Assembly (NCBI GenBank): GCA_951635545.1
Contig: OX620685.1
Coordinates: forward strand, 992,001-1,056,000
Direction of reading: 5' to 3'
Length of the DNA stretch: 64,000 bases
From: CAG-873 sp910578365
GTDB taxonomy: Bacteria; Bacteroidota; Bacteroidia; Bacteroidales; Muribaculaceae
Shown here: piece by piece, positions 1 to 8,509 of the stretch
Layout of the letters: every line of letters starts with the position of its first letter
Numbering within the stretch: position 1 is the stretch's first letter
The notes under the pieces: generated by a model
Database searches by the model: none
Told to the model about the DNA's origin: nothing
Seen by the model: only the letters and a program-made list of their open reading frames with translations
Position numbers and translations under genes: made by a program

Positions 1-192
1 GTGTATCTGAACTTCAAATACAGCGAGGGACCGGCAGTGCTGTATGTATTCGACTTCGACGGTACAACACTGCGTTCGCAGCACATGTTCAGCACCGACA
101 GCGAGGCCGCCGTATATATCGGCAACGTAAGCGAGGCTTACCTGCTGGTGGAAACCTCAAACGGCCACGAATACGAAGGCTGGATTTACTAA
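1..192 (+). CDS. C-terminal fragment of an unknown, probably beta-rich protein
   Basis: The frame is open from the first base, so this is most likely the tail of a gene that begins outside the window; the GTG at base 1 need not be a start. The 63 visible residues alternate hydrophobic and polar positions and end in the pattern NGHEYEGWIY. That resembles the last strands of small exported Bacteroidota beta-sandwich proteins (DUF3244-like), but the match is by eye only. There are no catalytic motifs. The next 110 bases carry no recognisable gene. Confidence 0.4.
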   Translation: MYLNFKYSEGPAVLYVFDFDGTTLRSQHMFSTDSEAAVYIGNVSEAYLLVETSNGHEYEGWIY

Positions 193-301
193 ACAGAAAC
201 AGCAAGTACTTGACAGCAGACCCCACTGCTCTATCAAAGGGGGTGACTCGTAAGAGTCCGCTGAGATAAATAATTCAATCAAAACCTCTAATTTCATAAA
301 C

Positions 302-424
302 ATGAAAAAGAAAGAACAAAACCGACTCGCAGTAATCCAACGGATAAACTGCTGTCCGAACTTGAAAGCATGCTGCTGTTCGGAAAATACATTTAAACCG
401 CGAATATGCAAAAAAAGCGGATAA
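302..424 (+). CDS. Possible Cys-rich 40-aa peptide
   Basis: A short ATG frame lies in the otherwise empty stretch 193-492. The product begins with a basic, Lys-rich segment (MKKKEQNR) and carries six cysteines at residues 17, 18, 24, 25, 26 and 36. It has no signal peptide and no double-glycine cleavage motif. The AT-rich leader before the ATG is typical of Bacteroidota. The interest lies in its position directly upstream of an outer-membrane barrel gene and a C39-peptidase exporter, a class that often secretes small peptides. I do not recognise the family, and it may be a chance frame. Confidence 0.25.
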   Translation: MKKKEQNRLAVIQRINCCPNLKACCCSENTFKPRICKKSG

Positions 425-452
425 AAATTATGCCGGTTAAAAAACTATTCTG

Positions 453-460
453 TATATTTG
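453..460 (+). promoter_or_regulatory. Bacteroidota -7 promoter element
   Basis: TATATTTG fits the TAnnTTTG consensus and lies 32 bases before the ATG of the outer-membrane barrel gene. No clear TTG is seen at the usual -33 distance, so the call rests on the -7 element and position. Confidence 0.5.
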
Positions 461-492
461 CCCTAGAGTATTAATTTAAAATCTAATTCATC

Positions 493-2787
493 ATGCGTGT
501 ATTACTTATTTTTATCATCACGCTTGTGTGTAGTGCAAGTGCTTCGGCTCGGACTCTGGTGGGTCTGGTTTATTCAGACAGCACCAACACTGTTGTTGCA
601 GATGCCGTGTGCATACTTTATGAGGGTGACAAAGAGTTGAGTCGTACTGCCACCGGAGAGGACGGTATATTCAGATTGCAGACCGACAGCGAAGCCGCCC
701 TGGCTGTCGAAATCGACAAGCCCGGTTTCAGCGGCACCGTGGTTGTGGTCGAGGCCGGCAGTAAGAACCAGGACCTGGGCTATATAGCCCTGAGCGAGGC
801 CTCTACGCTCGATGAGCTGGAAGTGAAGGGCACCGAAGTGGTACACTCCAAAGGACGCACGATTGTATACCCGTCGGAGGCCGACCTGAAAGCCTCGTCG
901 ACCACTCTGAGCCTGCTGCAGAAACTGCCGTTGGCCGGTCTGTTCGCCGACCCTATAAACCGCTCGCTGACAGTGCGCAACGGCGCGCCGATGATACTGA
1001 TCAACGGCATCCCGGCCACGATGAGCGATGTGAACTCACTGAAACCAGGCGACATAGCCAAGATTGAATATTCGTATATCACACCGGCCCGCTATGCCGA
1101 CAAGGGCAAAAACGGCTTCCTGTCGATAACACTCAAGGAGCGCGAGGATGGCGGCCAGGTGTATCTGTGGGGCCGCAGCGCGGTGAACACCGCCTTTCTC
1201 GATGCCAACCTACAGGCATCGTACCACCAGGGCCCGTCGCAGTTCACGCTGCAATACTCACCCTCATGGCGTAACTATCAGGATGCTTACGACTATTCGT
1301 CCATGCAATACATCGGCGATGACTTCAAAGTGGATATAGAGCAGCACGACCGGAACCCGTTCAACTATCATATGCACGGCGTGTCTTTGAAATACGACTT
1401 CGCACCGAGCGAACGCACTGTTTTCTCGGCACGTTTTTCAGCCACGCCTACGAGCAGCTCGAACCGGATTATGGGTACAATGTCCGACAACATACTTGGT
1501 GAATATGATATGAAAAGCCGCAATTCATCGCGCGATTTCACCCCGTCGCTCGACATGTTCCTGCGCCACGATTTCAACGCTAAAAACTCGCTGGAAGTTC
1601 AGGTGGTGGGCACGCTCAGTTCGTCGGACTACCGCCGCGACAACAATTATAATCTCAACAGCGACGATGACCTGCAGTATATCAACGATATCAACAACCG
1701 GCGCCGCTCACTGATCAGCGAGGTAAGCTATGTACACAACTTCGACCAGTCGACCAGCCTGTCGGGAGGTGTGCAGAATTCAGTGTCGCACAACACCAAC
1801 GAATATCTCGGCCAGAACTTCAAGCCCGTGCTGACCGACAACAACAACTACATCTATGCCCGATTCGCCAAGCAGATAAACCGGGTGTATCTTACAGCGG
1901 CAAGTGGCGCCAAGATGCTGTGGAGCCGCAACAACAATATCCGCCGCCACTATATCCGCAACATGTCATCGGCGAACATCACATGGTACCCGAATCAGAA
2001 ATGGACATTCGAGGGTGTATTCAGCTACAGCCCGTCGTTGCCGTCGCTGAGTGCTCTTACCAACCACGAGGTGCAGGTTTCTCCTTACCTGTGGAGCAAC
2101 GGCAATCCGGACCTTAAAACGTCGGAAAACTTCTTCTACTCCATTGCCGGTATCTACCAGCACCGCAAGTTCTCGGTAGTGCTGCAGGCCGCCTACAACA
2201 ACATAAAAAACGGTGTATTCAATGACGTGGTATACATGGGAGGCGGCAAGTTCATGTCGCAGTCGGTCAATGCCGACAAATATACCGGCATGCAGGGGTC
2301 GCTTATGCTGAGAGTCAGCGATATATACGGTTTTGGCGCCAACGCCAGCATCGACCTGACGCGCTACGACAGCCGAGTGGGCAACTGGGACTATCATCTC
2401 ACCTCTCTCTTTGGCCGCCTGAACCTGTGGTGGAACAAGGGCCCCTGGACAATATCATACTACCGCAAATTCCCCGGCAAGACGCTTTTCGGCTATAATG
2501 TGAGCAAGCAAGAGAACGGCGATGCGCTGCAGGTGGAATTCCGCCCGGACAAGCACTGGACACTGAGCGCCGGCTGGTGGTACATGTTCGACAAGAAAGG
2601 TACCAGATATCCATCCTGGAGCCATTCGCCCGTAAATCCGGCGGTCAACGACCGCTATATAAAGGACAACGGCAACATGGTGTGCCTGAGCGCCATATAT
2701 ACCGCCGACTTCGGAGCCCTGTTCAAACGCAACATCCGCCGCAGCCTCAACAACAACGACAGCAACAACTCGCTGCTGAAAAACTAA
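493..2787 (+). CDS. Outer-membrane beta-barrel protein with plug-like domain
   Basis: The 764-aa product starts with a signal peptide (about residues 1-20, cleavage after SASA). A carboxypeptidase-regulatory-like beta-sandwich follows (about 21-105), then a TonB-plug-like segment (about 120-215, with ILINGIPATMSDVNSL) and a long barrel rich in aromatic and Asn/Ser strands. This order matches the outer_membrane beta-barrel family related to TonB-dependent receptors (OMP_b-brl_3). It probably sits in the outer membrane, but its substrate is unknown. The C39-type ABC exporter starts 12 bases downstream on the same strand, so the two are probably co-transcribed and may form a secretion or uptake route. 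The final residues are a polar Asn-rich tail rather than a classic aromatic C-terminus. Confidence 0.8.
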   Translation: MRVLLIFIITLVCSASASARTLVGLVYSDSTNTVVADAVCILYEGDKELSRTATGEDGIFRLQTDSEAALAVEIDKPGFSGTVVVVEAGSKNQDLGYIALSEASTLDELEVKGTEVVHSKGRTIVYPSEADLKASSTTLSLLQKLPLAGLFADPINRSLTVRNGAPMILINGIPATMSDVNSLKPGDIAKIEYSYITPARYADKGKNGFLSITLKEREDGGQVYLWGRSAVNTAFLDANLQASYHQGPSQFTLQYSPSWRNYQDAYDYSSMQYIGDDFKVDIEQHDRNPFNYHMHGVSLKYDFAPSERTVFSARFSATPTSSSNRIMGTMSDNILGEYDMKSRNSSRDFTPSLDMFLRHDFNAKNSLEVQVVGTLSSSDYRRDNNYNLNSDDDLQYINDINNRRRSLISEVSYVHNFDQSTSLSGGVQNSVSHNTNEYLGQNFKPVLTDNNNYIYARFAKQINRVYLTAASGAKMLWSRNNNIRRHYIRNMSSANITWYPNQKWTFEGVFSYSPSLPSLSALTNHEVQVSPYLWSNGNPDLKTSENFFYSIAGIYQHRKFSVVLQAAYNNIKNGVFNDVVYMGGGKFMSQSVNADKYTGMQGSLMLRVSDIYGFGANASIDLTRYDSRVGNWDYHLTSLFGRLNLWWNKGPWTISYYRKFPGKTLFGYNVSKQENGDALQVEFRPDKHWTLSAGWWYMFDKKGTRYPSWSHSPVNPAVNDRYIKDNGNMVCLSAIYTADFGALFKRNIRRSLNNNDSNNSLLKN

Positions 2788-2799
2788 TCCGCCGACCCT

Positions 2800-5001
2800 A
2801 TGCGCTTCCCCTTCATAAAGCAGCACGACAGCATGGAGTGCGGAGTGGCATGCCTTACCATGATTCTGCAATGGTATGGCAAGCACACCTCGCTCAGTTC
2901 CGTGGCCGAACAGTGCCCGCCTACTACCGAGGGGGTATCGCTTTCGGGCCTCGCGCAGACCGCGCGCCGCTATGGCATGGAGGCTGTGGCGGCGCGGGCT
3001 ACCATCGACGAACTTGCACAGTCGACGCTGCCGGCAATAATCCACTGGCAGCAGAACCATTTTACGGTTCTTTACCGGGTGTCGTCGGGCAGGCGCCGGC
3101 GGTTCTATGTCAGCGACCCCGCCAAAGGCCGTGTATGCTACAGCGAGGCCGAGTTCGAGGCCGGATGGCTCAGCACCGCCTCGCAGGGCATGCCCAAAGG
3201 TATAGCGCTGTTTCTGGCTCCCGGCGAGGGCTTCGACGCCGCAAACGCCGGTGCCGACGGCGGCGAGCGCCGCTCGTTCGGCTTTCTGCTGTCGTATCTG
3301 CGTACGTACCGGCGCTATTTCATGCACATCGTTGCCGGACTGGCTCTGGGCTGTCTGCTGCAGCTGATACTGCCGTTTATGACCCAGGCCATAGTGGATG
3401 TGGGTATCAAGAACGGCAACATATCGCTGATATGGCTCATACTGCTGGGCGAACTTATGATTGTGATAGGCCGCACGGCCACCGATTTCATACGCCGCTG
3501 GCTGCTGCTGCATATATCAATGCGCATAAACATATCGCTGGTGAGCGATTTTTTCATAAAGTTGCTGCGCCTGCCCATGGCTTTCTTCGACACCCGCAAA
3601 ACAGGCGACCTGCTGCAGCGTATGGCCGACCACGGCAGGGTGCAGCAGTTTCTTACCGGCCAGGTGCTGGGGGTGTTGTTCACCCTGCTGAGTTTTGTAA
3701 TTTTCGGGGTGGTACTGCTGGTGTACAACCGTCTGATATTTGCAGTGTTTGTACTTGGCAGCATAGTGTACGGCGTGTGGATAGCCACTTTTCTGCACCG
3801 GCGCAAGGTGCTGGACTACGAACTGTTCGAGCAGCAGGCCCGTAACCAGAATTATACCTACCAGTTCATATCGTCGATGCAGGAGATAAAGCTGCAGGAC
3901 TGCGAGCGCCGCCGCCGCTGGGAATGGGAGGATGTGCAGGCCGACCTCTTCGGCGTACAGATGAAAAGCATGAAACTGCAGCAGAGTCAGGAGGCGGGGT
4001 CGATATTCATAAACGAGGTCAAGAACATAATCATAACAGTACTGGCGGCCACGGCGGTAATAAACGGGCAGATGACTCTGGGCTCGATGCTGGCGGTGCA
4101 GTACATCATAGGCCAGCTCAATTCGCCGGTGGAGCAGCTGATGGCTTTCATATATTCGCTGCAGGATGTGAAAATATCGCTGGAGCGCATCAACGAGATT
4201 CATCAGGGCAAGGACGAGGAAGCGGACCGCGGACAGCTTTCGGCCTTCGACGCCGGCGCCCGCAAAAGCATAGCCATTGAAAATCTGAGTTTCCGCTACG
4301 ACAGGTTCTCGCCCGGCCTTACAATCGACAATATCAGCCTGGATATTCCGGCTGGCCGCACTACAGCAATTGTCGGAGCATCGGGCAGCGGCAAAACTAC
4401 GCTTATAAAACTGCTGCTGGGCTATTACCGCCCGGAGTCAGGCCGGATTTCGGTGGCAGGCCGCAATCTCGACGACTACAGCCTTCGGTGGTGGCGCCGC
4501 CAGTGCGGCACCGTAATGCAGGATGGCGTGATATTCTCCGAATCAATAGCCCGCAATATTGCCGTGGACGACGGCGACATTGACTGTGCCCGGCTTGAAA
4601 GCGCGGCACGCCTGGCTTGCATCAATGATTATATCGAGAGTCTTCCTCTGCGCTACAACACCCGCATAGGCCGCGACGGCATGGGGCTGAGTCAGGGTCA
4701 GAAACAGCGCATACTCATAGCCCGGGCCGTGTACCGCAATCCTGACTTCATATTCCTCGACGAGGCCACCAATGCCCTCGACGCCGGCAACGAACGCGCC
4801 ATTGTGGAGAATCTCGACGAATTCTACCGTGGCCGCACCGTAGTGGTGGTGGCGCACCGACTGTCGACGGTACGCAACGCCTCGCGGATAGTGGTGCTCG
4901 ACGGTGGCCGTATTGCCGAGCAGGGCACACACTACGAACTTATTGCCCGCCGGGGCGTCTATTTCAACCTTGTTAAAAACCAGCTTGAACTTGGCTCATA
5001 A
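2800..5001 (+). CDS. Peptidase-domain (C39) ABC exporter
   Basis: The 733-aa protein has three parts. An N-terminal C39 cysteine peptidase (about 1-140) shows Gln8 and Cys14 in the motif DSMECGVACL, a His in QQNHFTVL and an Asp in VSDPAKG. A six-helix membrane domain covers about 155-440. The ATPase shows Walker A GASGSGKTT, signature LSQGQKQR, Walker B FIFLDEAT and the switch His in VVAHRLS. Proteins of this build cut a leader from a peptide and export it through the inner membrane. All catalytic residues are present. The stop overlaps the ATG of the 50-aa membrane protein by one base (TAATG), which implies translational coupling. No precursor with a double-glycine leader is visible nearby. 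Confidence 0.93.
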   Translation: MRFPFIKQHDSMECGVACLTMILQWYGKHTSLSSVAEQCPPTTEGVSLSGLAQTARRYGMEAVAARATIDELAQSTLPAIIHWQQNHFTVLYRVSSGRRRRFYVSDPAKGRVCYSEAEFEAGWLSTASQGMPKGIALFLAPGEGFDAANAGADGGERRSFGFLLSYLRTYRRYFMHIVAGLALGCLLQLILPFMTQAIVDVGIKNGNISLIWLILLGELMIVIGRTATDFIRRWLLLHISMRINISLVSDFFIKLLRLPMAFFDTRKTGDLLQRMADHGRVQQFLTGQVLGVLFTLLSFVIFGVVLLVYNRLIFAVFVLGSIVYGVWIATFLHRRKVLDYELFEQQARNQNYTYQFISSMQEIKLQDCERRRRWEWEDVQADLFGVQMKSMKLQQSQEAGSIFINEVKNIIITVLAATAVINGQMTLGSMLAVQYIIGQLNSPVEQLMAFIYSLQDVKISLERINEIHQGKDEEADRGQLSAFDAGARKSIAIENLSFRYDRFSPGLTIDNISLDIPAGRTTAIVGASGSGKTTLIKLLLGYYRPESGRISVAGRNLDDYSLRWWRRQCGTVMQDGVIFSESIARNIAVDDGDIDCARLESAARLACINDYIESLPLRYNTRIGRDGMGLSQGQKQRILIARAVYRNPDFIFLDEATNALDAGNERAIVENLDEFYRGRTVVVVAHRLSTVRNASRIVVLDGGRIAEQGTHYELIARRGVYFNLVKNQLELGS

Positions 5002-5153
5002 TGGATGACGATAACAAAAATATAGAACTGCGATCGAAAAAAATGCGAACCGTAATGCGACGTATTCCCCGCAGCCTGCTGTGGTGGAACGCCGCTGTCA
5101 TAGCCATAGTGGCGGTCGCACTTGTGACCGCATGGCTGCTGATTCGCAAGTAA
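5001..5153 (+). CDS. 50-aa single-pass membrane protein, HlyD-adaptor N-terminus-like stub
   Basis: This frame is coupled to the exporter gene by a one-base TAATG overlap. It has an acidic start, the motif NIELRSKKMRTVMRRIP, one hydrophobic helix (about residues 30-47) and stops after RK. The beginning resembles the cytoplasmic leader and membrane anchor of Bacteroidota HlyD-type adaptors, which often read IELRSEEVQEI and then an anchor. Here the periplasmic coiled-coil and barrel domains are absent. The next gene, trmD on the other strand, ends 15 bases further on, so no continuation exists in any frame. It is either a deletion remnant or a deliberately minimal partner of the exporter. The homology is from memory of the family. 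Confidence 0.6.
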   Translation: MDDDNKNIELRSKKMRTVMRRIPRSLLWWNAAVIAIVAVALVTAWLLIRK

Positions 5154-5168
5154 TGTGTGTTGAGCGGC

Positions 5169-5843
5169 TTACTTCAGCAGGTCGGGACGCAGACGGCGGG
5201 TGCGTCCCAAAGCCTGTTCGTGGCGCCAGCGGTCGATATTGGCGGCATGGCCGGAAAGAAGCACGTCAGGAACACCCCAGCCGTTGTATTCGGCCGGACG
5301 GGTGTAGATGGGCGGCTCCAGCAGGTTGTCCTGGAAACTGTCGGTGAGGGCGCTCTGCTCGTCGCCTATTGCGCCCGGAATAAGCCTTACGATGGCGTCG
5401 GTAATGATGGCTGCAGGCATTTCGCCGCCGGTAAGCACATAATCGCCTATGCTGATTTCCTTTGTAATCAGATGCTCGCGTATGCGGTAGTCTATGCCCT
5501 TGTAGTGGCCGCAGAGTATGATGATGTTTCCCATCATCGACATGCGGTTGGCCATGCGCTGGTTGAATACTTCGCCGTCGGGGGCGGTGAATATCACTTC
5601 GTCGTAGTTGCGCTGGCTTTTCAGGTGCGATATGCAACGGTCTACCGGCTCAATCTGTATGACCATACCGGCATCGCCGCCGAAAGGATAGTCGTCGACC
5701 TTCCGGTGTTTGTTAGTGGTATAATCGCGCAGGTTATGCACTACAATTTCGGCAAGCGAGGCGTTTTGTGCGCGTTTGAGGATTGAGCAGCCGAGAATCG
5801 ACTCGAACATCTCGGGCAGTACGGTTATGATGTCTATACGCAT
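5169..5843 (-). CDS. trmD: tRNA (guanine-N1-)-methyltransferase TrmD
   Basis: The 224-aa product has the normal length. It shows the SPOUT-family knot that binds S-adenosylmethionine: ILCGHYKGIDYRI, then SIGDYVLTGGEMPA, then PPIYTRPAEYNGWGVPDVLLSGHAANIDRWR. The enzyme methylates G37 next to the anticodon and prevents frameshifting. It converges with the exporter cluster and has its own promoter at 5860-5891. In many bacteria trmD lies in a ribosomal-protein operon; here it stands alone. Confidence 0.97.
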   Translation of the reverse strand: MRIDIITVLPEMFESILGCSILKRAQNASLAEIVVHNLRDYTTNKHRKVDDYPFGGDAGMVIQIEPVDRCISHLKSQRNYDEVIFTAPDGEVFNQRMANRMSMMGNIIILCGHYKGIDYRIREHLITKEISIGDYVLTGGEMPAAIITDAIVRLIPGAIGDEQSALTDSFQDNLLEPPIYTRPAEYNGWGVPDVLLSGHAANIDRWRHEQALGRTRRLRPDLLK

Positions 5844-5859
5844 ACAGCTATATTTTTCG

Positions 5860-5891
5860 CAAAGTTACAAATTTTCCGCCGCATGCGCAAA
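5860..5891 (-). promoter_or_regulatory. Promoter of trmD
   Basis: Read on the minus strand, TTTG (5888-5891) is followed after exactly 20 bases by TAACTTTG (5860-5867), a full match to the Bacteroidota -33/-7 pattern. The trmD ATG is 17 bases downstream of the -7 element. Confidence 0.75.
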
Positions 5892-5899
5892 CCTCGCGG

Positions 5900-6970
5900 T
5901 CAGCGCACCATTATTACGGCTGGGTCGGAGGCAAACTCTACAAAGTCGGCCTCGGCGGGATGGCCTTTAAAGGGCACGTAGTAGTGGTCGGGCAGCTGCT
6001 GTTTCTGCGCATTGCGCCACACGCATACATATGCCAGCTTATAGCGCTTCATTACCGGCAGCATTACCTCGGTGTACCAGCGGGGCATGGTAACGCTTTC
6101 CAAACCGGTTTCAGTAAGGGCGGCGACCTTGCCGCGCCGGCTGGCTTCGGCTGCTATATAGGGCAGCTGGTCGTTGAGGCGCCGTTCGAAATCGGCCAGA
6201 CCGTTTTCGCCGTCGAAGTGGTAGATGTCGCAGCCCAGTATGTCGACGTATTCGTCGCCGGGATAGGTCGAGAAATACTGTTCGCGGGTGAGATCCTTGT
6301 CGGGGGCGTATGCCCATACCACATTGTCGATACCCTTGGCATCGAAACGCTCGCGGGTGAGTTTCCATAGGTCTATGTACTGCTGCGGTGTGCTGTAGGG
6401 TGCGCCCCACCAGAACCAGCTGCCGCTGTTTTCGTGCCATGGGCGGAATATTACCGGCACACGCTCGCCGGCGTCGTTGCGGATGCTGCCTATGAAGTCG
6501 GCTGCACGGTCAATCCACAGCTCAAGGGTGTCGCGCAGGGCCGGGTTTTCGGCCATCAGTTCCAAAGGCGATGCCGAGGTATCCCAGCTGTCGCCGCCGG
6601 TAGCCGGATTGCGTGGATGCCAGCTGATAGTACTTACTCCGCCGCGTGCCTGCTGACGGGATATTTCTGTTGCCATGAAGCTGAATGGCACTCCGTCGAG
6701 GTTCTTGTCGGAGGCAAGCTCAATCATGCCCAGATCCCAGCTCATCATGCCGGGATAGCGGCCCGTGAGGGCCTTTACGTCGGATGCGCCTTCTACATAT
6801 TGCCAGTCGCGACCGTAGGCAGTATCGTCGTGATGACCAAAGTAAAAGCGGCCATGCTCTGCAGCATCGGCCAGGTTGCAGATAAGCGACTGCGCAGTAG
6901 ATGCACAGCAGGTAGAGTCAGCGCCGGCACATACGCAGGCGGCACAAGCAAGTATACTGAGAAAGGTCAT
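5900..6970 (-). CDS. Glycoside hydrolase family 26, beta-mannanase-like
   Basis: The exported 356-aa enzyme has the GH26 landmarks: FGHHDDTAYG near the start, WHPRNPATGG, the acid/base Glu in FRPWHENSGSWFWWG and the nucleophile Glu in ALTETGLES. Family members cleave beta-mannans and related glycans. The N-terminus is a short signal sequence with a possible lipobox (LSILACAAC). I start at the ATG at 6970, because an upstream in-frame start at 7030 would lie beyond the promoter at 6996-7003. The gene stands alone, with no SusC/SusD pair or sugar regulator beside it. Confidence 0.9.
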   Translation of the reverse strand: MTFLSILACAACVCAGADSTCCASTAQSLICNLADAAEHGRFYFGHHDDTAYGRDWQYVEGASDVKALTGRYPGMMSWDLGMIELASDKNLDGVPFSFMATEISRQQARGGVSTISWHPRNPATGGDSWDTSASPLELMAENPALRDTLELWIDRAADFIGSIRNDAGERVPVIFRPWHENSGSWFWWGAPYSTPQQYIDLWKLTRERFDAKGIDNVVWAYAPDKDLTREQYFSTYPGDEYVDILGCDIYHFDGENGLADFERRLNDQLPYIAAEASRRGKVAALTETGLESVTMPRWYTEVMLPVMKRYKLAYVCVWRNAQKQQLPDHYYVPFKGHPAEADFVEFASDPAVIMVR

Positions 6971-6995
6971 AATTCGGTATTGATTTATTTTGCTG

Positions 6996-7003
6996 CAAAA
7001 ATA
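6996..7003 (-). promoter_or_regulatory. -7 element for the GH26 gene
   Basis: The minus strand reads TATTTTTG, a match to TAnnTTTG, 25 bases before the ATG at 6970. No good TTG is seen at -33. Its position decides the choice of start codon. Confidence 0.55.
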
Positions 7004-7153
7004 ACAATAATAGCCAGAATTTTTGTACACTTTTTTAGCATAATATGCGCGTGTAAGAGCGTCTATTAGAATATTTTATTCTTCAATAAGAGAATAATCC
7101 GATTTTTTGAATTAATTTTGCGTAAAGTACTACAGCCTCCCATAATCACTATC

Positions 7154-7420
7154 ATGGATAAACTTAAAGAAATCGCAACTCAATTCGCTATCAACGGCAC
7201 TGTAAGTGAAATCAAAGCACTTGGTGCAGGCTTTATAAACGATACCTTCAAGGTTATTACCGAAGGTAACGCTCCCGATTATATCCTGCAGCGCAAAAAC
7301 AAGAATATATTTCCGGATGTTCCGGCCATGATGGATAATATCTGCGCTGTTACCGCGCATCTGCGCCTCAAGGCGGCCGAAGCCGGCGACGACCCTGACC
7401 GCAGTGTCCTGACCGTGGTA
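7154..7420 (+). pseudogene. 5' fragment of an N-acetylhexosamine kinase-like (APH-fold) gene
   Basis: The first 89 codons read as the start of a phosphotransferase of the aminoglycoside-phosphotransferase fold, a family often labelled mucin desulfatase or N-acetylhexosamine kinase in Bacteroidota. Visible features are LKEIATQFAINGTVSEIK, GAGFINDTF, YILQRKNKNIFPDVPAMMDNI and AAEAGDDPDRSVLTV. The normal protein has about 360 residues with a catalytic HGD motif; here the match stops abruptly near 7415-7424. The frame then runs into GH109 sequence in the wrong phase and ends at the TGA at 7445-7447. A TAATTTTG element at 7113-7120 could still drive transcription. The kinase core is missing, so no activity is expected. 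Confidence 0.75.
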
Positions 7421-7421
7421 A

Positions 7422-8474
7422 GGCCTGTGCGAAGACCCCGACGTTGACCTGGTGTACATTGCCACCGACTGGAAAAACCACGCGCCGATAGCTATCTACG
7501 CCATGGAACACGGCAAGCACGTGGCTATCGAAGTACCGGCGGCACTGAATCTCGACGAGATATGGGCGCTGATAAACACTGCAGAATCGCGACGCCTGCA
7601 CTGCATGATGCTCGAAAACTGCGTGTACGACTTCTTTGAAATGAACACCCTGAACATGGCTCAGCAGGGCCTTTTCGGCGAGCTTATGCACGTAGAGGGC
7701 AGCTATATACACAATCTGGCTGACTTCTGGGACGCCTATTGGCAGAACTGGCGTATGGATTACAACAGCAAACACCGCGGCGACGTATATCCCACACACG
7801 GTATGGGCCCCGCCTGCCAGCTGCTCGACATTCATCGAGGCGACAAGATGAATATACTCGTAGCCATGGACACCGAGGCTGTAGGCGCCCCGCAGTGGAT
7901 TGAGAAGAAGACCGGCAAGGCCCCCGAGTATTTTGCCAACGGCGACCACACCATGACCATGATACGCACCGAAAAGGGCAAGACCATACACATACAGCAC
8001 GATGTAGTGAATCCGCGACCCTACACACGCATGTATCAACTTACCGGCACCAAGGGCTTCGCCAACAAATATCCGTCGGAGGGCTATGCCTTCGAACCCG
8101 AGCAGCTTGCTCCCGGCACTGTACCCGACCACCAGAACCTGAACGCACACGGCTATATAAGCGACGAGCAGCGCCGGGTTCTTACCGAGCATTACCTGCA
8201 CCCCATAATCCGTGAGGTGGGCGAGGTGGCAAAGAGTGTGGGCGGACATGGCGGCATGGACTACATAATGGACTACCGCCTGATTTACTGCCTGCGCAAC
8301 GGTCTGCCGCTGGACATGGATGTGTATGACCTGGCTGAATGGTGTGCGCTGGCTCCGCTGTCGGCAATCTCTATCGAAAACGGCTCAGCGCCCGTAGAGG
8401 TTCCTGATTTTACCCGTGGAGCCTGGAACAAGGTCAAAGGCTACCGCCACGCATTCACCATTGACACTAAATAA
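7422..8474 (+). pseudogene. GH109 (Gfo/Idh/MocA-fold) glycosidase lacking its N-terminus
   Basis: From about 7422 the frame reads GLCEDPDVDLVYIATDWKNH and on to a normal GH109 ending, with EVPAA, MLENCVYDFFEMN, YPTHGMGPACQLLDIHRGD and HGGMDYIMDYRLIYCL. GH109 enzymes act on alpha-N-acetylgalactosamine through an NAD-dependent mechanism. The first part, with the signal peptide and the GxGxxG NAD-binding loop (roughly 110-120 residues), is absent. An in-frame TAA at 7419-7421 separates it from the kinase fragment. The longest open part starts at a GTG at 7452. Without the NAD site the product should be inactive. Kinase and GH109 would both fit host mucin hexosamine use, so they may once have been neighbours. 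Confidence 0.75.
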
Positions 8475-8509
8475 CTTAGCGCCCGGGCAACACCACTAAA
8501 GTTGTAGCG

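Noticed and set aside
2577..3845. 422-codon open frame on the plus strand
   Set aside because: It overlaps the outer-membrane barrel and C39 exporter in another frame, is Arg/Gly/Ala-rich and matches no fold; both overlapping genes have full motifs.
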